A DNA stretch of 64,000 bases, from the NCBI GenBank assembly GCA_045546275.1, contig JAZQCM010000006.1, positions 62,001 to 126,000 of the forward strand, in the 5' to 3' direction. Of the stretch, positions 44,959 through 54,360 are shown piece by piece; the stretch's first letter is position 1, and every line of letters begins with the position of its first letter. This stretch comes from RGIG1927 sp045546275 (GTDB taxonomy: Bacteria > Bacillota > Clostridia > UMGS1883). The notes under the pieces were generated by a model. It was not told where the DNA came from and did not search any database. It worked only from the letters and a program-made list of their open reading frames with translations. The translations under genes were made by a program, and so were the position numbers.

Positions 44959-45750
44959 TTGAGAAGAACGATTGTAAACAGATTTCGCGAGTTTGCGGAT
45001 TTCAACATAATTCAATATGGACATGAGGAATGTGCTCCGGGCTACTCAATAGGTAACTTTGTCCGAAGCAATTACCTTATTCATTACATTCACCGTGGAA
45101 GCGGCACCTACTGGGCAAGGGGTAAGGAATATACCTTAAAGGCAAACGATGCCTTTCTGATTTATCCCGATGAAATTACCTACTATGTTGCTTCTGAAAC
45201 AGACCCCTGGGAATACAGCTGGGTGGAGTTTAACGGAACAGCTATTTCAAAGTATTTTTCTGCAACAAGCTTTACCTACGATGAGCCTGTGGTTTACTCC
45301 GTGCCCAATGGCGAGGCGCCTATTTTAAAGCTTTCCCAGACCGAGCCCACCAATCCCTACGAAATAACAGGGCTTTTATACAGCTTTTTAAGCACCCTTG
45401 TAACCGACAAGCCAAAAAGTGGCTCCATGGCAGATGAATATGTAAAGGCGGCAATCAGCTACATACACACCTTCTACTACGACACAACCATTAATGTTGA
45501 CCAGTTAAGTAATTATGTAGGCATTGACCGAAGCTATCTTTATCGATTGTTTAAAGAAAAAATGGGTATTTCTCCAAAAAAATATATTGTTGAATACAAA
45601 CTGAAAACAGCTGCAAAGCTTTTAAAGGAAACAAGCCTTTCCATCGGGCAGGTTGCTCTTTCAGCAGGCTTTGAGGACCAGCTCTATTTTTCAACGGCGT
45701 TTCGTTCCTTCTACAAGGTTTCGCCTACAGAATACAGAAAAGGAGTATGA
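44959..45750 (+). CDS. AraC family transcriptional regulator of the pectin locus
   Basis: 263 residues. N-terminal cupin-type ligand domain (about 10-140; LIHYIHRGSGTYWARG) and two C-terminal helix-turn-helix motifs (about 165-263; YVGIDRSYLYRLFKEKMGISPKKYI and IGQVALSAGFEDQLYFSTAFRSFY). TTG start at 44959, AAGGA 10 bp upstream. It is divergent from the GH105 operon and its stop overlaps an ATG of the PL11 gene, so it very likely controls both arms in response to a rhamnogalacturonan-derived sugar; the inducer is not deducible. Confidence 0.9.
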   Translation: MRRTIVNRFREFADFNIIQYGHEECAPGYSIGNFVRSNYLIHYIHRGSGTYWARGKEYTLKANDAFLIYPDEITYYVASETDPWEYSWVEFNGTAISKYFSATSFTYDEPVVYSVPNGEAPILKLSQTEPTNPYEITGLLYSFLSTLVTDKPKSGSMADEYVKAAISYIHTFYYDTTINVDQLSNYVGIDRSYLYRLFKEKMGISPKKYIVEYKLKTAAKLLKETSLSIGQVALSAGFEDQLYFSTAFRSFYKVSPTEYRKGV

Positions 45751-45752
45751 AA

Positions 45753-48700
45753 ATGAAAAGGATTTTATGTATTATAGTTTCACTATTTATATTGTTGCAG
45801 GTTTTCCCGAATGTAGCTTTTGCTGCAGTGGAAAACATGCCTCGCTATCAGTCAACACCCAGGCAAATGGAAAAGCTCAGCCGAGGACTTATTGCAGTTA
45901 AAACAAGCGGTGCGCCCAGTAACGGTGTGGCAGAGGGTGTTGCGCTTTCCTGGCGCCTTTTGGGCGATGAGTCACTTTCAAATCAGGCATTTGACATTTA
46001 CCGCAACAACATTAAAATCCGCACAACAGGTGTGCACGATGCTACATATTACATCGACCCTTCAGGTACAGTAAACGACACCTACAAGGTTGTAAAAAAG
46101 GGCGAAAGTGCACAAAACGAGCCTGCAACAAAGGTATGGACAGAGCATGCAAAATATGCCCGTGGCTCTTTGGTAAATAACGGCACAAGCCGTCCAAATG
46201 CCTTCAGCTATATTGACGTTCCTCTTGTACGCCCGGCAAACGTTACAAACCACGGTGGCGGAACAAGTAAGTACTACTCGGGCGGTGGCGCAAATGATGC
46301 TTCCGTAGGTGACCTTGACGGTGATGGCGAGTATGAATTTGTTTTAAAGTGGGACCCCTCTGACTCAAAGGATTCTGCATCAGGTGGTTACACAGGTAAT
46401 GTTTATATCGACGGCTACGAAATTTCAGAGAACAACGGCGGTTACATGTGGCGTATTGACATGGGTAAAAACATCCGTGCAGGCGCTCACTACACCCAGT
46501 TTATGGTTTACGACTTCGACGGTGACGGAAAAAGCGAAATTGCAATGAAAACTGCGCCCGGAACAATTGACGGCACAGGAAGATACGTAACTGAAGTTGG
46601 CGACACTGCCGAAATCCGAAATGCTGACAACACAGCAATTCACCTTTCGGGTAAGGGAATACCTACCTCCGGTGGTGAATACGTTACAATTTTTGACGGT
46701 GAAACAGGTCAGGCACTTTACACAACCGAGGGCATTACCCGTAATGCTGTTTCCTCATGGGGTGACAGCAAGTTTAACCGCAGTGAGCGTTACCTTGCAG
46801 CGGTTGCCTACATTGACGGCATAACTCCTCACTTTATAGAATGCCGTGGTTACTACAATGCGGCAGTAATCCGTGCCTATAAATGGGACGGCTCAACCCT
46901 TGAATTAGTGTGGGAGCACAAAGCGGAAAGCAATAATTCTTCCACCATGTACGGACAGGGTAACCATAACCTTTCAGTTGGTGATATTGATAACGACGGC
47001 AAAGACGAAATTGTTTACGGCAGTGCTTGTCTTGACGATGACGGAAAAACAGTTTTAGGTAACACACGCCTCGGTCACGGTGACGCAATGCACATGAGTG
47101 ACTTTAATAACGATGGCATTCAGGAGGTTTTCTCCGTTAAGGAGGACAGCGGTGGTTACAAAACTGCGGCAGAGCATTTCCGTGTTGCAGCAACAGGTAA
47201 AACAATCTACGCTATTCCCGGAAGTGCCGACAACGGACGTGGTGCAATGGCAAATGTGGACGACGAATACGCAAAAACACACCCCGATGCACTTGCTTTG
47301 GGTTGGAGCTATGCGGCAGGTGAGGCACACGACCTTACAGGTACAGCCCTTAAATCCAAACCCGGCACAAATTCCCGCGGTATGACAAACTTTTTTGCTT
47401 ACTGGGACGGGGATTTATCCCGAGAAATGCTTGACGATAACCAGCTTGCAAAATATGATGCGACAAACGGCTGGACAATTCGTTTTTATAACGACGGCAA
47501 CGGTTATCTGCCTGCATCAAGCAACAACTCCACAAAGCAAACCCCCTCACTTGTTGCCGACATTTGGGGCGACTGGAGAGAGGAAATTATAATGCCAATA
47601 GGTAAGGGTGAGGTTGACGGCGTGCCCGAACAGCAGTATCTGAGGGTTATGACAAGTGTTATCCCCACAACCTACCGTCTTACAACACTTATGCACGACT
47701 GCCAGTACCGCTTGGGTATTGCATGGCAGAATGTTGCATACAACCAGCCTCCGCACACCAGCTATTACATTGGCTCCAATGCATTAGCTGTAAGCAGTGC
47801 AGGCACCACACAAAACTACCTTGCACCAAAAACACCCTACACAGTGCCTTTCTATGTAACAGGCACCCCCGTTACAGGCATGAGCCTTTCAGACAGTGCT
47901 GTTACATTAAAAGAGGGTCAGTCCTACAGGTTAACAGCACGCCTTGAACCTGTCAATGCAACTAAAAAGGGCATTGTATGGGAAACAGACGACGAGGCTG
48001 TTGCAACAGTTTCGGGCGGCAACATAGTAGCTATGGGTGAGGGCAAGTGTACAATCACTGCCACAACCCGTGACGGTGGCTTTACCGACACCTGCGTTGT
48101 TACTGTTGTGGGCATTGAAAGCATGGATGTACTTGGCGATGGAGTTTTCACATCCAATGACGACTCCTTTTCGGGCGGTGTAAACCATGCATCATTAAAC
48201 CTTTCCAACAGTGAAACAGGTGCATATTTTGAACGAGAATTTACTCCCTATTACAACAATAAAGCAACAGTTTCCTTTAAGTTCAACACCGGTGGCAGAA
48301 AAATTGACGGAACAAACTGGAACTGGGACGGCCACGAATACGGCTTTGGGCTTGAGTTTTTGGACACCTACGGCAATAATATTATAAATATTGCCCAGTG
48401 GTATTACTCCTCGGCAGGAGCAACAGGCGCAAAAATCCTTGATGGCAATTTTGCGGACATCCGTGGTGCATGGACTGTTTCCGGTGAGGGCGAAGAGCCA
48501 ATGAACCGCTCAAGCACCACATGGTTTGTCACAATGGAATTTGATTACGATACTGACATGGGCACCATGACCATTGCAGGCAGTGACAACTTAAAGCAAT
48601 ACACAAAAGCCTTTTCTCTTGAGGGCAGACGCTTTGAAAAATTAAAATACTGGGCATCTGTTACAGGTGAGGGCGGAATTTCAGTAGGACCCAGTTTAAG

Positions 48701-49406
48701 CGATCTTTCCTACACACTTACAACGCAAAAGGCTGATAGCGCAGTGCAGGTTTTAAGCGTGGAAAATAAAACCGTAAAGTATCTTGCCTACGACAAAAAC
48801 GAGGGCGAAGGTGTTATAATCGGTGCGGCATACGACAAAAACGACTCATTTGTTTTTGCCGAAAGTGAAAAAATAACTCTTTCCGCAATTCCTCAGCACA
48901 AAAGCTTCACCTTCAGTAAGTCTGTTGACGGATACAAGGTTGCGCTCTTTATATGGGATAAAACAAATAACCTTATTCCTATCAGCTTAAAGGATAAAAC
49001 TGCATCCGTTGTAAAAAAGCTTGTAGCTGAAGAAATTCAGGCAAGTCAGGAGCCTGAGGCAAATAATAGCGCCGAAAATTCCTGCGACGGCAATTTGTCA
49101 ACGGTGTGGACGTCCAACGGTGAGCAGAATATTGTATACGACTTAGGCACAAGCTGCAAAATCACAGGTATTAATGTAGCCTTTGCAAAATATACCGATA
49201 ACCGCTACATTCCCTTTGAGGTTTACGTGTCGGAAGACAACTCAAGCTGGGATGTGGTTTTCAAAGGCAACAGCCTGCCTCGGTCCGGTGACTTTATGAA
49301 ATTTATAACAAACAACAAACAAGGCAGATATGTAAAGCTTGTTGTTAAAGGCAACACAGTTTCAGGCTGGAGCAGTGTTGCCGAGGTTGAAATATACGGT
49401 GGCTGA
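45753..49406 (+). CDS. Secreted multidomain PL11 rhamnogalacturonan lyase
   Basis: 1217 residues. Signal peptide (1-26, ending VAFAA). PL11 propeller about 40-672, with DGDGEYEFVLKWDPSDSKD, MWRIDMGKNIRAGAHYTQ, GQGNHNLSVGDIDNDGKDE and YNQPPHTSYYIGSN. BIG2 Ig-like domain about 707-785 (VTGMSLSDSAVTLKEGQSY, ITATTRDGG). A beta-rich domain about 790-990 of uncertain type. An F5/8 type C (discoidin) carbohydrate-binding domain about 1089-1217 (SCDGNLSTVWTSNGEQ, GRYVKLVV). It would cut the rhamnogalacturonan I backbone outside the cell. ATG 45753 is 7 bp after AAAGGAG; the earlier ATG at 45747 overlaps the AraC stop. Confidence 0.93.
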   Translation: MKRILCIIVSLFILLQVFPNVAFAAVENMPRYQSTPRQMEKLSRGLIAVKTSGAPSNGVAEGVALSWRLLGDESLSNQAFDIYRNNIKIRTTGVHDATYYIDPSGTVNDTYKVVKKGESAQNEPATKVWTEHAKYARGSLVNNGTSRPNAFSYIDVPLVRPANVTNHGGGTSKYYSGGGANDASVGDLDGDGEYEFVLKWDPSDSKDSASGGYTGNVYIDGYEISENNGGYMWRIDMGKNIRAGAHYTQFMVYDFDGDGKSEIAMKTAPGTIDGTGRYVTEVGDTAEIRNADNTAIHLSGKGIPTSGGEYVTIFDGETGQALYTTEGITRNAVSSWGDSKFNRSERYLAAVAYIDGITPHFIECRGYYNAAVIRAYKWDGSTLELVWEHKAESNNSSTMYGQGNHNLSVGDIDNDGKDEIVYGSACLDDDGKTVLGNTRLGHGDAMHMSDFNNDGIQEVFSVKEDSGGYKTAAEHFRVAATGKTIYAIPGSADNGRGAMANVDDEYAKTHPDALALGWSYAAGEAHDLTGTALKSKPGTNSRGMTNFFAYWDGDLSREMLDDNQLAKYDATNGWTIRFYNDGNGYLPASSNNSTKQTPSLVADIWGDWREEIIMPIGKGEVDGVPEQQYLRVMTSVIPTTYRLTTLMHDCQYRLGIAWQNVAYNQPPHTSYYIGSNALAVSSAGTTQNYLAPKTPYTVPFYVTGTPVTGMSLSDSAVTLKEGQSYRLTARLEPVNATKKGIVWETDDEAVATVSGGNIVAMGEGKCTITATTRDGGFTDTCVVTVVGIESMDVLGDGVFTSNDDSFSGGVNHASLNLSNSETGAYFEREFTPYYNNKATVSFKFNTGGRKIDGTNWNWDGHEYGFGLEFLDTYGNNIINIAQWYYSSAGATGAKILDGNFADIRGAWTVSGEGEEPMNRSSTTWFVTMEFDYDTDMGTMTIAGSDNLKQYTKAFSLEGRRFEKLKYWASVTGEGGISVGPSLSDLSYTLTTQKADSAVQVLSVENKTVKYLAYDKNEGEGVIIGAAYDKNDSFVFAESEKITLSAIPQHKSFTFSKSVDGYKVALFIWDKTNNLIPISLKDKTASVVKKLVAEEIQASQEPEANNSAENSCDGNLSTVWTSNGEQNIVYDLGTSCKITGINVAFAKYTDNRYIPFEVYVSEDNSSWDVVFKGNSLPRSGDFMKFITNNKQGRYVKLVVKGNTVSGWSSVAEVEIYGG

Positions 49407-49413
49407 TAAAATA

Positions 49414-49445
49414 AAGACCCATTGCATTTGCAATGGGTCTTTTCA
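49414..49445. terminator. Bidirectional terminator
   Basis: AAGACCCATTGC pairs with GCAATGGGTCTT around ATTT, followed by a T run, between the converging PL11 and spoVFB genes. Confidence 0.85.
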
Positions 49446-49449
49446 TATA

Positions 49450-50022
49450 TTACATAAGAAGAGGTTGAAGCTGATGGTTGTTCATGGCTTCTTCAATAGT
49501 GGGGATAATTTTTGAAAAATCCGAAACCAAGGACTTGTGCTTGTTGTGTGGGTCATCCTGCCCGAAGGGGACAAAGTAAATGTTTTTTGTGTTCAAGAGC
49601 AAGCCTATATTTTTCGCATTGGCACCTAAGGCATCGTTGGTGGAGGGCGCTATAATAAGGGGGCGTTCGTTTCTTAAATGTGCCTTTGCCGCCATAGTTA
49701 CCGAGGTGTCGGTAATTCCATAGGCAAGCTTTGCCAACGTATTTCCGGTGCAGGGCGCTATTACAAGAGCATCCAAAAGCTTTTTCGGACCTATAGGCTC
49801 TGCCTGGGAAATTGTTGTAATCACTTCTTTATTACAGATAGAAGAAATCTTTTCTTTGAAATACTCTGCCTTCCCAAATCTTGTGTCGGTTGTGGCAGAA
49901 TTCGTACTCATGATAGGAATTATATCAGAATAAATTTTTTTGAGCTCTTCAAGCTCTTTAATTACCTTGTCAAAGGTGCAGAAGGAGCCCGTAAAAGCAA
50001 AGCCTATTGTGCTCTTTACCAT
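49450..50022 (-). CDS. spoVFB: Dipicolinate synthase subunit B
   Basis: 190 residues, flavoprotein fold. The N-terminus TIGFAFTGSFCTFDKV and the middle VIAPCTGNTLAKLAYGITDTSVTMAAKAHLR are characteristic of SpoVFB (DpaB). Together with SpoVFA it oxidises 4-hydroxytetrahydrodipicolinate to dipicolinic acid, the calcium chelator of the spore core, in the mother cell. It lies 21 bp after spoVFA, so the pair forms an operon. Sigma-K control is expected by homology; I did not find a clear promoter. Confidence 0.95.
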   Translation of the reverse strand: MVKSTIGFAFTGSFCTFDKVIKELEELKKIYSDIIPIMSTNSATTDTRFGKAEYFKEKISSICNKEVITTISQAEPIGPKKLLDALVIAPCTGNTLAKLAYGITDTSVTMAAKAHLRNERPLIIAPSTNDALGANAKNIGLLLNTKNIYFVPFGQDDPHNKHKSLVSDFSKIIPTIEEAMNNHQLQPLLM

Positions 50023-50043
50023 TCGGGGTTATTTTCCTTTCTG

Positions 50044-50874
50044 TTACAGTCTGATATCCTTTGCAATGCTGCATACGGTTTTTTGTATTATTTCGCCTGC
50101 ACTCATAGGTGCAACCTTTCCCGGAAGAGAAAGTGCCCATATGACGTTGATGCCTAAAGCGGAAGCGGAATCCAGATCCACTCCGCCGGGCTTTGATGCC
50201 AGGTCGATTATCCCTTGAGAGGGGGTCATGTTTGACAATACTGCTTTTGTAATGACCTTGTCGGGAACGGTGTTGAACAAAATATCACAGTCACAAACTC
50301 TGTCGGGGAGCATTTCAAAGGGTATGCTTTCAAAGCCCATGCTTTCTGCCTCGGCTCTGGCATTAGGATTTCTTGCAACTATTGTTACAAAGGCGCCTAA
50401 TGCTTTAAGGCGTAAGGCAAGTGCTTTCGAAACCTTTCCAAACCCTGTTACAAACATGCGTGAAGAAAACACAGTAAAGGGAAATTCCTCCATGGCAATT
50501 TGTATTGCACCTTCAGCGGTGGGGATGGCGTTTAAAATTTCAAAGGATTCGTAAGATGCGTAGTCTGCCCATTTAACATAGTACACATCAAAAAGTGCTT
50601 TAACCCTTTCGCTCATCCTGCCGCCCATAACTATTTTGTTTCTGCCGGCAAGCATAGCCACATCACGGAGTGAAACCGAAAGGTTGTCGCAGTTAACGTG
50701 CACATCGTCGCAGGAGGCAGGTAGCCCCAAAAGAATAATGTCCGAGCTGTCAATGGAGCTTTTCAAAGGGGAAGAACCGTTGTATATTTCAACCTTGTAT
50801 CCTTTTTTTGAAAATGCCTCGGCAGCTTTTTCCATTCTTACAGAGCCGCCTATGATTAGAATTCTGTCGGTCAT
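50044..50874 (-). CDS. spoVFA: Dipicolinate synthase subunit A
   Basis: 276 residues, NAD(P)-binding D-2-hydroxyacid-dehydrogenase-like subunit. RILIIGGSVRMEKAAEAF at the N-terminus, the VTGFGKVSKALALRLKALGA Rossmann segment near 144, FNTVPDKVI near 200 and DLASKPGGVD near 225 match SpoVFA (DpaA). Partner of SpoVFB. GAGGTG precedes the ATG. A terminator separates it from mecA upstream. Confidence 0.95.
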   Translation of the reverse strand: MTDRILIIGGSVRMEKAAEAFSKKGYKVEIYNGSSPLKSSIDSSDIILLGLPASCDDVHVNCDNLSVSLRDVAMLAGRNKIVMGGRMSERVKALFDVYYVKWADYASYESFEILNAIPTAEGAIQIAMEEFPFTVFSSRMFVTGFGKVSKALALRLKALGAFVTIVARNPNARAEAESMGFESIPFEMLPDRVCDCDILFNTVPDKVITKAVLSNMTPSQGIIDLASKPGGVDLDSASALGINVIWALSLPGKVAPMSAGEIIQKTVCSIAKDIRL

Positions 50875-50900
50875 GATTTAACACCTCAGTAAATCATATG

Positions 50901-50933
50901 CAAAAAAAATAAAAAGGTTCAAAGAACCTTTTT
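50901..50933 (-). terminator. Terminator after mecA
   Basis: On the minus strand AAAAAGGTTC and GAACCTTTTT pair around TTT, followed by an A/T-rich tail of T residues. It overlaps the end of mecA. Confidence 0.8.
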
Positions 50934-51501
50934 AAAAATGAAGTCTTAAATTTTCCAAAGCATTATCAGAAATCAGCTTTCCGTGCTCTGTAACCTTTGT
51001 GGCACAGCTATCCTTTTCAAAAACCTCACCAAACTCCGCAAAAAGAGGGTTTGTATTGTCAAAAATCATATAATAGCTGTTGTCGAAAAAGTAAAGAGCA
51101 CCGCCGTTTTCCTTTGTGAAAAAGTGTGCCATTCTCACTGCATCTTCAAATTCTGCAAATTTCACACAGGTGCATCTTTGAGTGTCGGCAATTGTGCGTG
51201 CCTTGAGCTTTATGCGCCTTTTCACATTGTGCATTAAATCCTTTAAATCGTCTCCTGCTTCAAGGCGGGTAATGTACATTACCAAACAGTCCCCATCTGC
51301 AGGCATTGCCTCCACCATAAGTCGGCAATCAGCAGCCGAAAAGCCTGTTTCCTCCTCAGCACGTTTAACAACATTCATAAGTACCTTTTGTATCCACGGA
51401 GCGTTGTTTTTCACAGCGTCAACAGTTATGTTGTGTTCCACCAAATCTTCGGGCGTAAAGGTAACTTTTATTTTATTCAAGTGTATTTTTTCAATCTTCA
51501 T
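50932..51501 (-). CDS. mecA: Adaptor protein MecA
   Basis: 189 residues. The N-terminus MKIEKIHLNKIKVTFTPEDL with the adjacent ALMHN-like helix region (MNVVKRAEEETGF) and the C-terminal domain (DAVRMAHFFTKENGGALYFFDNSYYM) match MecA. MecA delivers substrates to ClpC and regulates competence and proteolysis in bacilli; in clostridia its targets are less clear. No operon partner is obvious. A TATAAT near 51528 on the minus strand may be a -10 box, without a strong -35. Confidence 0.88.
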   Translation of the reverse strand: MKIEKIHLNKIKVTFTPEDLVEHNITVDAVKNNAPWIQKVLMNVVKRAEEETGFSAADCRLMVEAMPADGDCLVMYITRLEAGDDLKDLMHNVKRRIKLKARTIADTQRCTCVKFAEFEDAVRMAHFFTKENGGALYFFDNSYYMIFDNTNPLFAEFGEVFEKDSCATKVTEHGKLISDNALENLRLHF

Positions 51502-51572
51502 ATCAATAACCCTTTCTATGCACTACATTATACATTACAAAAAAGGTTTTGAGAAGAGGAAATTTTTAAAAT

Positions 51573-51812
51573 TTACAAAAAAGCCACATACAATGCAGCA
51601 AATACCACAAAAAAGCCTGTTCCGAGAATGAAATACAGCAGTTTGTTCCCGTTTTTCTTATTTGGGCACATGGCATATTCCCTCACAATCCGTTCCGCCT
51701 CCTCCAAGGCTGAAAACTCGTCCCGGGGGCAGTCCTTTAAAATAAATATTGCCTGCGAAATAAACTGTGAATTCACTCTGTCCAAAATAATAACTTTTTT
51801 AGTTTTCTGCAT
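51573..51812 (-). CDS. Small tail-anchored membrane protein
   Basis: 79 residues: a soluble N-terminal part (MQKTKKVIILDRVNSQFISQ, then AEEAERIVREY-like helices) and one C-terminal hydrophobic segment (about 59-78) after a basic KKNGNK patch. The sequence resembles a short conserved clostridial protein of unknown function. GGGAGGGG is 6 bp before ATG 51812. It lies 48 bp downstream of spoIIE on the same strand, so co-transcription is possible, but mecA shares that orientation too. Confidence 0.7.
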   Translation of the reverse strand: MQKTKKVIILDRVNSQFISQAIFILKDCPRDEFSALEEAERIVREYAMCPNKKNGNKLLYFILGTGFFVVFAALYVAFL

Positions 51813-51860
51813 AAAAAACCCCTCCCGTGTAAGTTTTTCCACGAAAGAGGTTTTTATACA

Positions 51861-54212
51861 TTATCCTATTGTTGCTGAAAGCACGGTTATGTCGTCACGT
51901 GGGTCCTTGCCACACTTTTCCAAAGCTTTTTGAACAATTAAATCAGAAAGATGTGATATGTCGTTGCCTTTGAAGCTTTCAAGCTCGTTTAAAAGCCAGG
52001 CGTCCTTCATAGCACCCTCCACCGCACTTCCCAAAACTCCGTCAGAAATCATAATTATTATATCTCCCTCCGATGCAGACAGGGTAAAGGTTTCAATATC
52101 CTCCTGCACAAAGGAGCCTAATGGCATGGTTTTGGAATAAAGTGCGTCAACACGGTCGCCCGATTTTGTAAAGGAAGCGGCAGAACCGCATTTAATTATT
52201 TTGGTTGTCATGGCAGAGGAATCGTACAGGCACAAATCCATTGCCGAAAAGGTAACCTCCCCTGTGGGGAGCAAAAGTCCGTTTACTATTTTCACCGCTT
52301 CTTCTCCGTCAATTCCTGCCTCGATTAAATCAAGAAGGGTTTCGGCAGCACCCTTTGCCTCCAAAGCGGCATTTTCACCAAAGCCCATGCCGTCGCACAA
52401 AACTGCGGCTGTTATATTTTTGTCAATAACCCTGTAAGCGGCGCAATCGCCAGAGGTTTTCTTTTTGTCACGGCTCTTTTTGGAAACAGCAAAGCTCATT
52501 TTGTTTTTTGGGGCGGCAACGTATTTAATATTGCAGTTTTTGCAGTCGCGCTTTCCTGCACGTACCATTTCCACTCCGCAGCAGCTGCTTACTATATCAG
52601 CTGCACCGTTTTCACAAAGTGCAAAGCCACCGCACCCTTCAAGGTGGGTGATAACCGTGGGGGAGCCATCCTCGTCACGGATTACAACGGTGTTGGAGCA
52701 TTTTATATTTCCCTTTTCAAGCTTCCGTTCAATATCGTCAGAAAGTGCACGGTCAAAGCTTCTTTCTTTACCAATAAAGCGAGTGGTAGCATTAAGAAGC
52801 TTTAAAAACGCATTCATCTGGCTTTTTGCCGAAAGCCTGATTTCTGAAAGTTTGTTTGCCCATATAATGTCCGAGCGGTAAATGTCGGTTAGGTTTAAAA
52901 AGGCTTGTCCCAAGTCCTTGGGTCGTAAGCAGTTTTCGGGCATAAGCTCAGGGTGGAAAATCCCTGTTTTGTTATACTCTGACAAGGTTTGTCCCAAATG
53001 ATTGCAGGTTTTTTGCAAATCACGGCTCCAGCACAAGCGTTTCATGCCACATCCTGTACACACTCTTCTGGCAACCCTCTCGTAAAACTTAATCTCTGCC
53101 TCATTGCCCTTTGACCTTTTTGCCTCTAAGGCATCCATCCTTAAAGAAAGTGAGGAAAGTATTTTTTTCGTGTTTGCAAGCACAAAATTGCTGTAACGCC
53201 TTTCGTCTTCAATGGTTCGTACCCTTTCGTCACGGGCACCAAAGCCTGTAATGCGTGAAAGTATCTTTTCGGGAATAAGGCTGTATATAATGCAAGAGAG
53301 GAAAATGTCGTATATATTTATCAAAACCTCTGTTGACCCGTTGGCAAGTGCGGTAATAAGTGCATTTGCAAAAATGAATGCACTGCAACCGGGAATTGCA
53401 CCATAGCCGCCAGCCATGCCTGCAGCAAGCCCCGAAAAAGCGTAGGAAACACAGCTTGTGTCAACAATGCCCTTACCCAGTGCCGACACAAGTCCCATGG
53501 TGAGTCCTGCAACCGCACCTCGTGCACTTCCAAGCCTTATTGAAAAAATAAGTACCACAAGTATGCAGGTGGTGTCGGCAAGGTTTACAATCCCGAAAGA
53601 AAAAATATCTCTTGCGCCCCAGAGTGCACAGCCTAAAAGCGAAACAAGGCTTATTTCCTGAGCCGAGGAAAAGCTTTGGGACAGCTTCATGTTTTTAACA
53701 ATCGGCAAAGCAGTGTGGAATGCCATTGCAAAAACCCCTGCCGCAACACATTCCACCAAAAGATACAAAATGTCGTAAAAAACCCTGTCCATGGCACCTG
53801 CAAAAATAAAGCAAAAGCCTGAAAGTGCCAACGAAAATGCAAAAATCCCCCCGCGGATAATTGAGTTTTCTTTTGAGGAGGTGGGGAGCTTTTCGCATAT
53901 TAAAGCAAAGCTTGTCATTGCAAATATGTATTTGCCTGCGTCAAATAATGGCGAGGATGAGGTGATTTGCCCCAAAAAAGCGCCTAAAAGATAAATAAGT
54001 GACCACTTTGTTGAAAAGATGGCGGCAAAAAACGCTCCGCCAAAGGGGTGCAGGTAAGAAAACAAGGTTGCCCTGCCACATAAAACCGAAACAAAAAAGA
54101 AAAACACATCCAAAAATGTTATGGAAGGTAGCCTTTTCTTCCTATTAATATAGTGCATTGCTTTTTTTGTTTTTTCCAGAATAACCAAGGGCTTTAAATT
54201 TGAGTTATCCAT
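51861..54212 (-). CDS. spoIIE: Stage II sporulation protein E
   Basis: 783 residues (B. subtilis SpoIIE is 827). N-terminal region (about 40-330) has about ten membrane spans; a middle region with a CTGCGMKRLCW cysteine motif; the C-terminal PP2C phosphatase (about 570-783) shows VLCDGMGFGENA, IIIMISDGVLGS and DDITVLSA, which carry the metal-binding Asp/Gly motifs. SpoIIE dephosphorylates SpoIIAA to release sigma-F and acts at the polar septum. A 21-bp-spaced promoter-like pair lies just upstream. Confidence 0.95.
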   Translation of the reverse strand: MDNSNLKPLVILEKTKKAMHYINRKKRLPSITFLDVFFFFVSVLCGRATLFSYLHPFGGAFFAAIFSTKWSLIYLLGAFLGQITSSSPLFDAGKYIFAMTSFALICEKLPTSSKENSIIRGGIFAFSLALSGFCFIFAGAMDRVFYDILYLLVECVAAGVFAMAFHTALPIVKNMKLSQSFSSAQEISLVSLLGCALWGARDIFSFGIVNLADTTCILVVLIFSIRLGSARGAVAGLTMGLVSALGKGIVDTSCVSYAFSGLAAGMAGGYGAIPGCSAFIFANALITALANGSTEVLINIYDIFLSCIIYSLIPEKILSRITGFGARDERVRTIEDERRYSNFVLANTKKILSSLSLRMDALEAKRSKGNEAEIKFYERVARRVCTGCGMKRLCWSRDLQKTCNHLGQTLSEYNKTGIFHPELMPENCLRPKDLGQAFLNLTDIYRSDIIWANKLSEIRLSAKSQMNAFLKLLNATTRFIGKERSFDRALSDDIERKLEKGNIKCSNTVVIRDEDGSPTVITHLEGCGGFALCENGAADIVSSCCGVEMVRAGKRDCKNCNIKYVAAPKNKMSFAVSKKSRDKKKTSGDCAAYRVIDKNITAAVLCDGMGFGENAALEAKGAAETLLDLIEAGIDGEEAVKIVNGLLLPTGEVTFSAMDLCLYDSSAMTTKIIKCGSAASFTKSGDRVDALYSKTMPLGSFVQEDIETFTLSASEGDIIIMISDGVLGSAVEGAMKDAWLLNELESFKGNDISHLSDLIVQKALEKCGKDPRDDITVLSATIG

Positions 54213-54243
54213 TTTATCACATGCCTTTCCTGAGTTTGGCTAA

Positions 54244-54276
54244 ATTATATCAAAGTCAAAAAGAAAATGCTGTCAC
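54244..54276 (-). promoter_or_regulatory. Possible spoIIE promoter with long spacer
   Basis: On the minus strand GTGACA and TATAAT are separated by 21 bp, 31 bp upstream of the spoIIE start. B. subtilis spoIIE and spoIIG use Spo0A-activated sigma-A promoters with such long spacers. Confidence 0.45.
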
Positions 54277-54299
54277 AATAGGGCGGAGATATAAACATA

Positions 54300-54328
54300 T
54301 TGAAATTATTTTATTTTGGGTATATAAT
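54300..54328 (+). promoter_or_regulatory. Putative sigma-A promoter of the DUF975 gene
   Basis: TTGAAA and TATAAT are separated by 17 bp, 32 bp upstream of the GTG start. Confidence 0.65.
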
Positions 54329-54360
54329 ATAAGAAATCATTTTTTCAAGGTGGTATAAAA

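Noticed and set aside
46425..47950. Several open frames of 60-95 codons on both strands inside the PL11 lyase gene
   Set aside because: They lie wholly within a well-supported domain-rich gene and show no ribosome sites or recognisable products.
51811..51855. Hairpin between spoIIE and the small membrane protein gene
   Set aside because: Arms pair only with bulges and the structure includes the ribosome site of the next gene; it is not a convincing terminator or switch.
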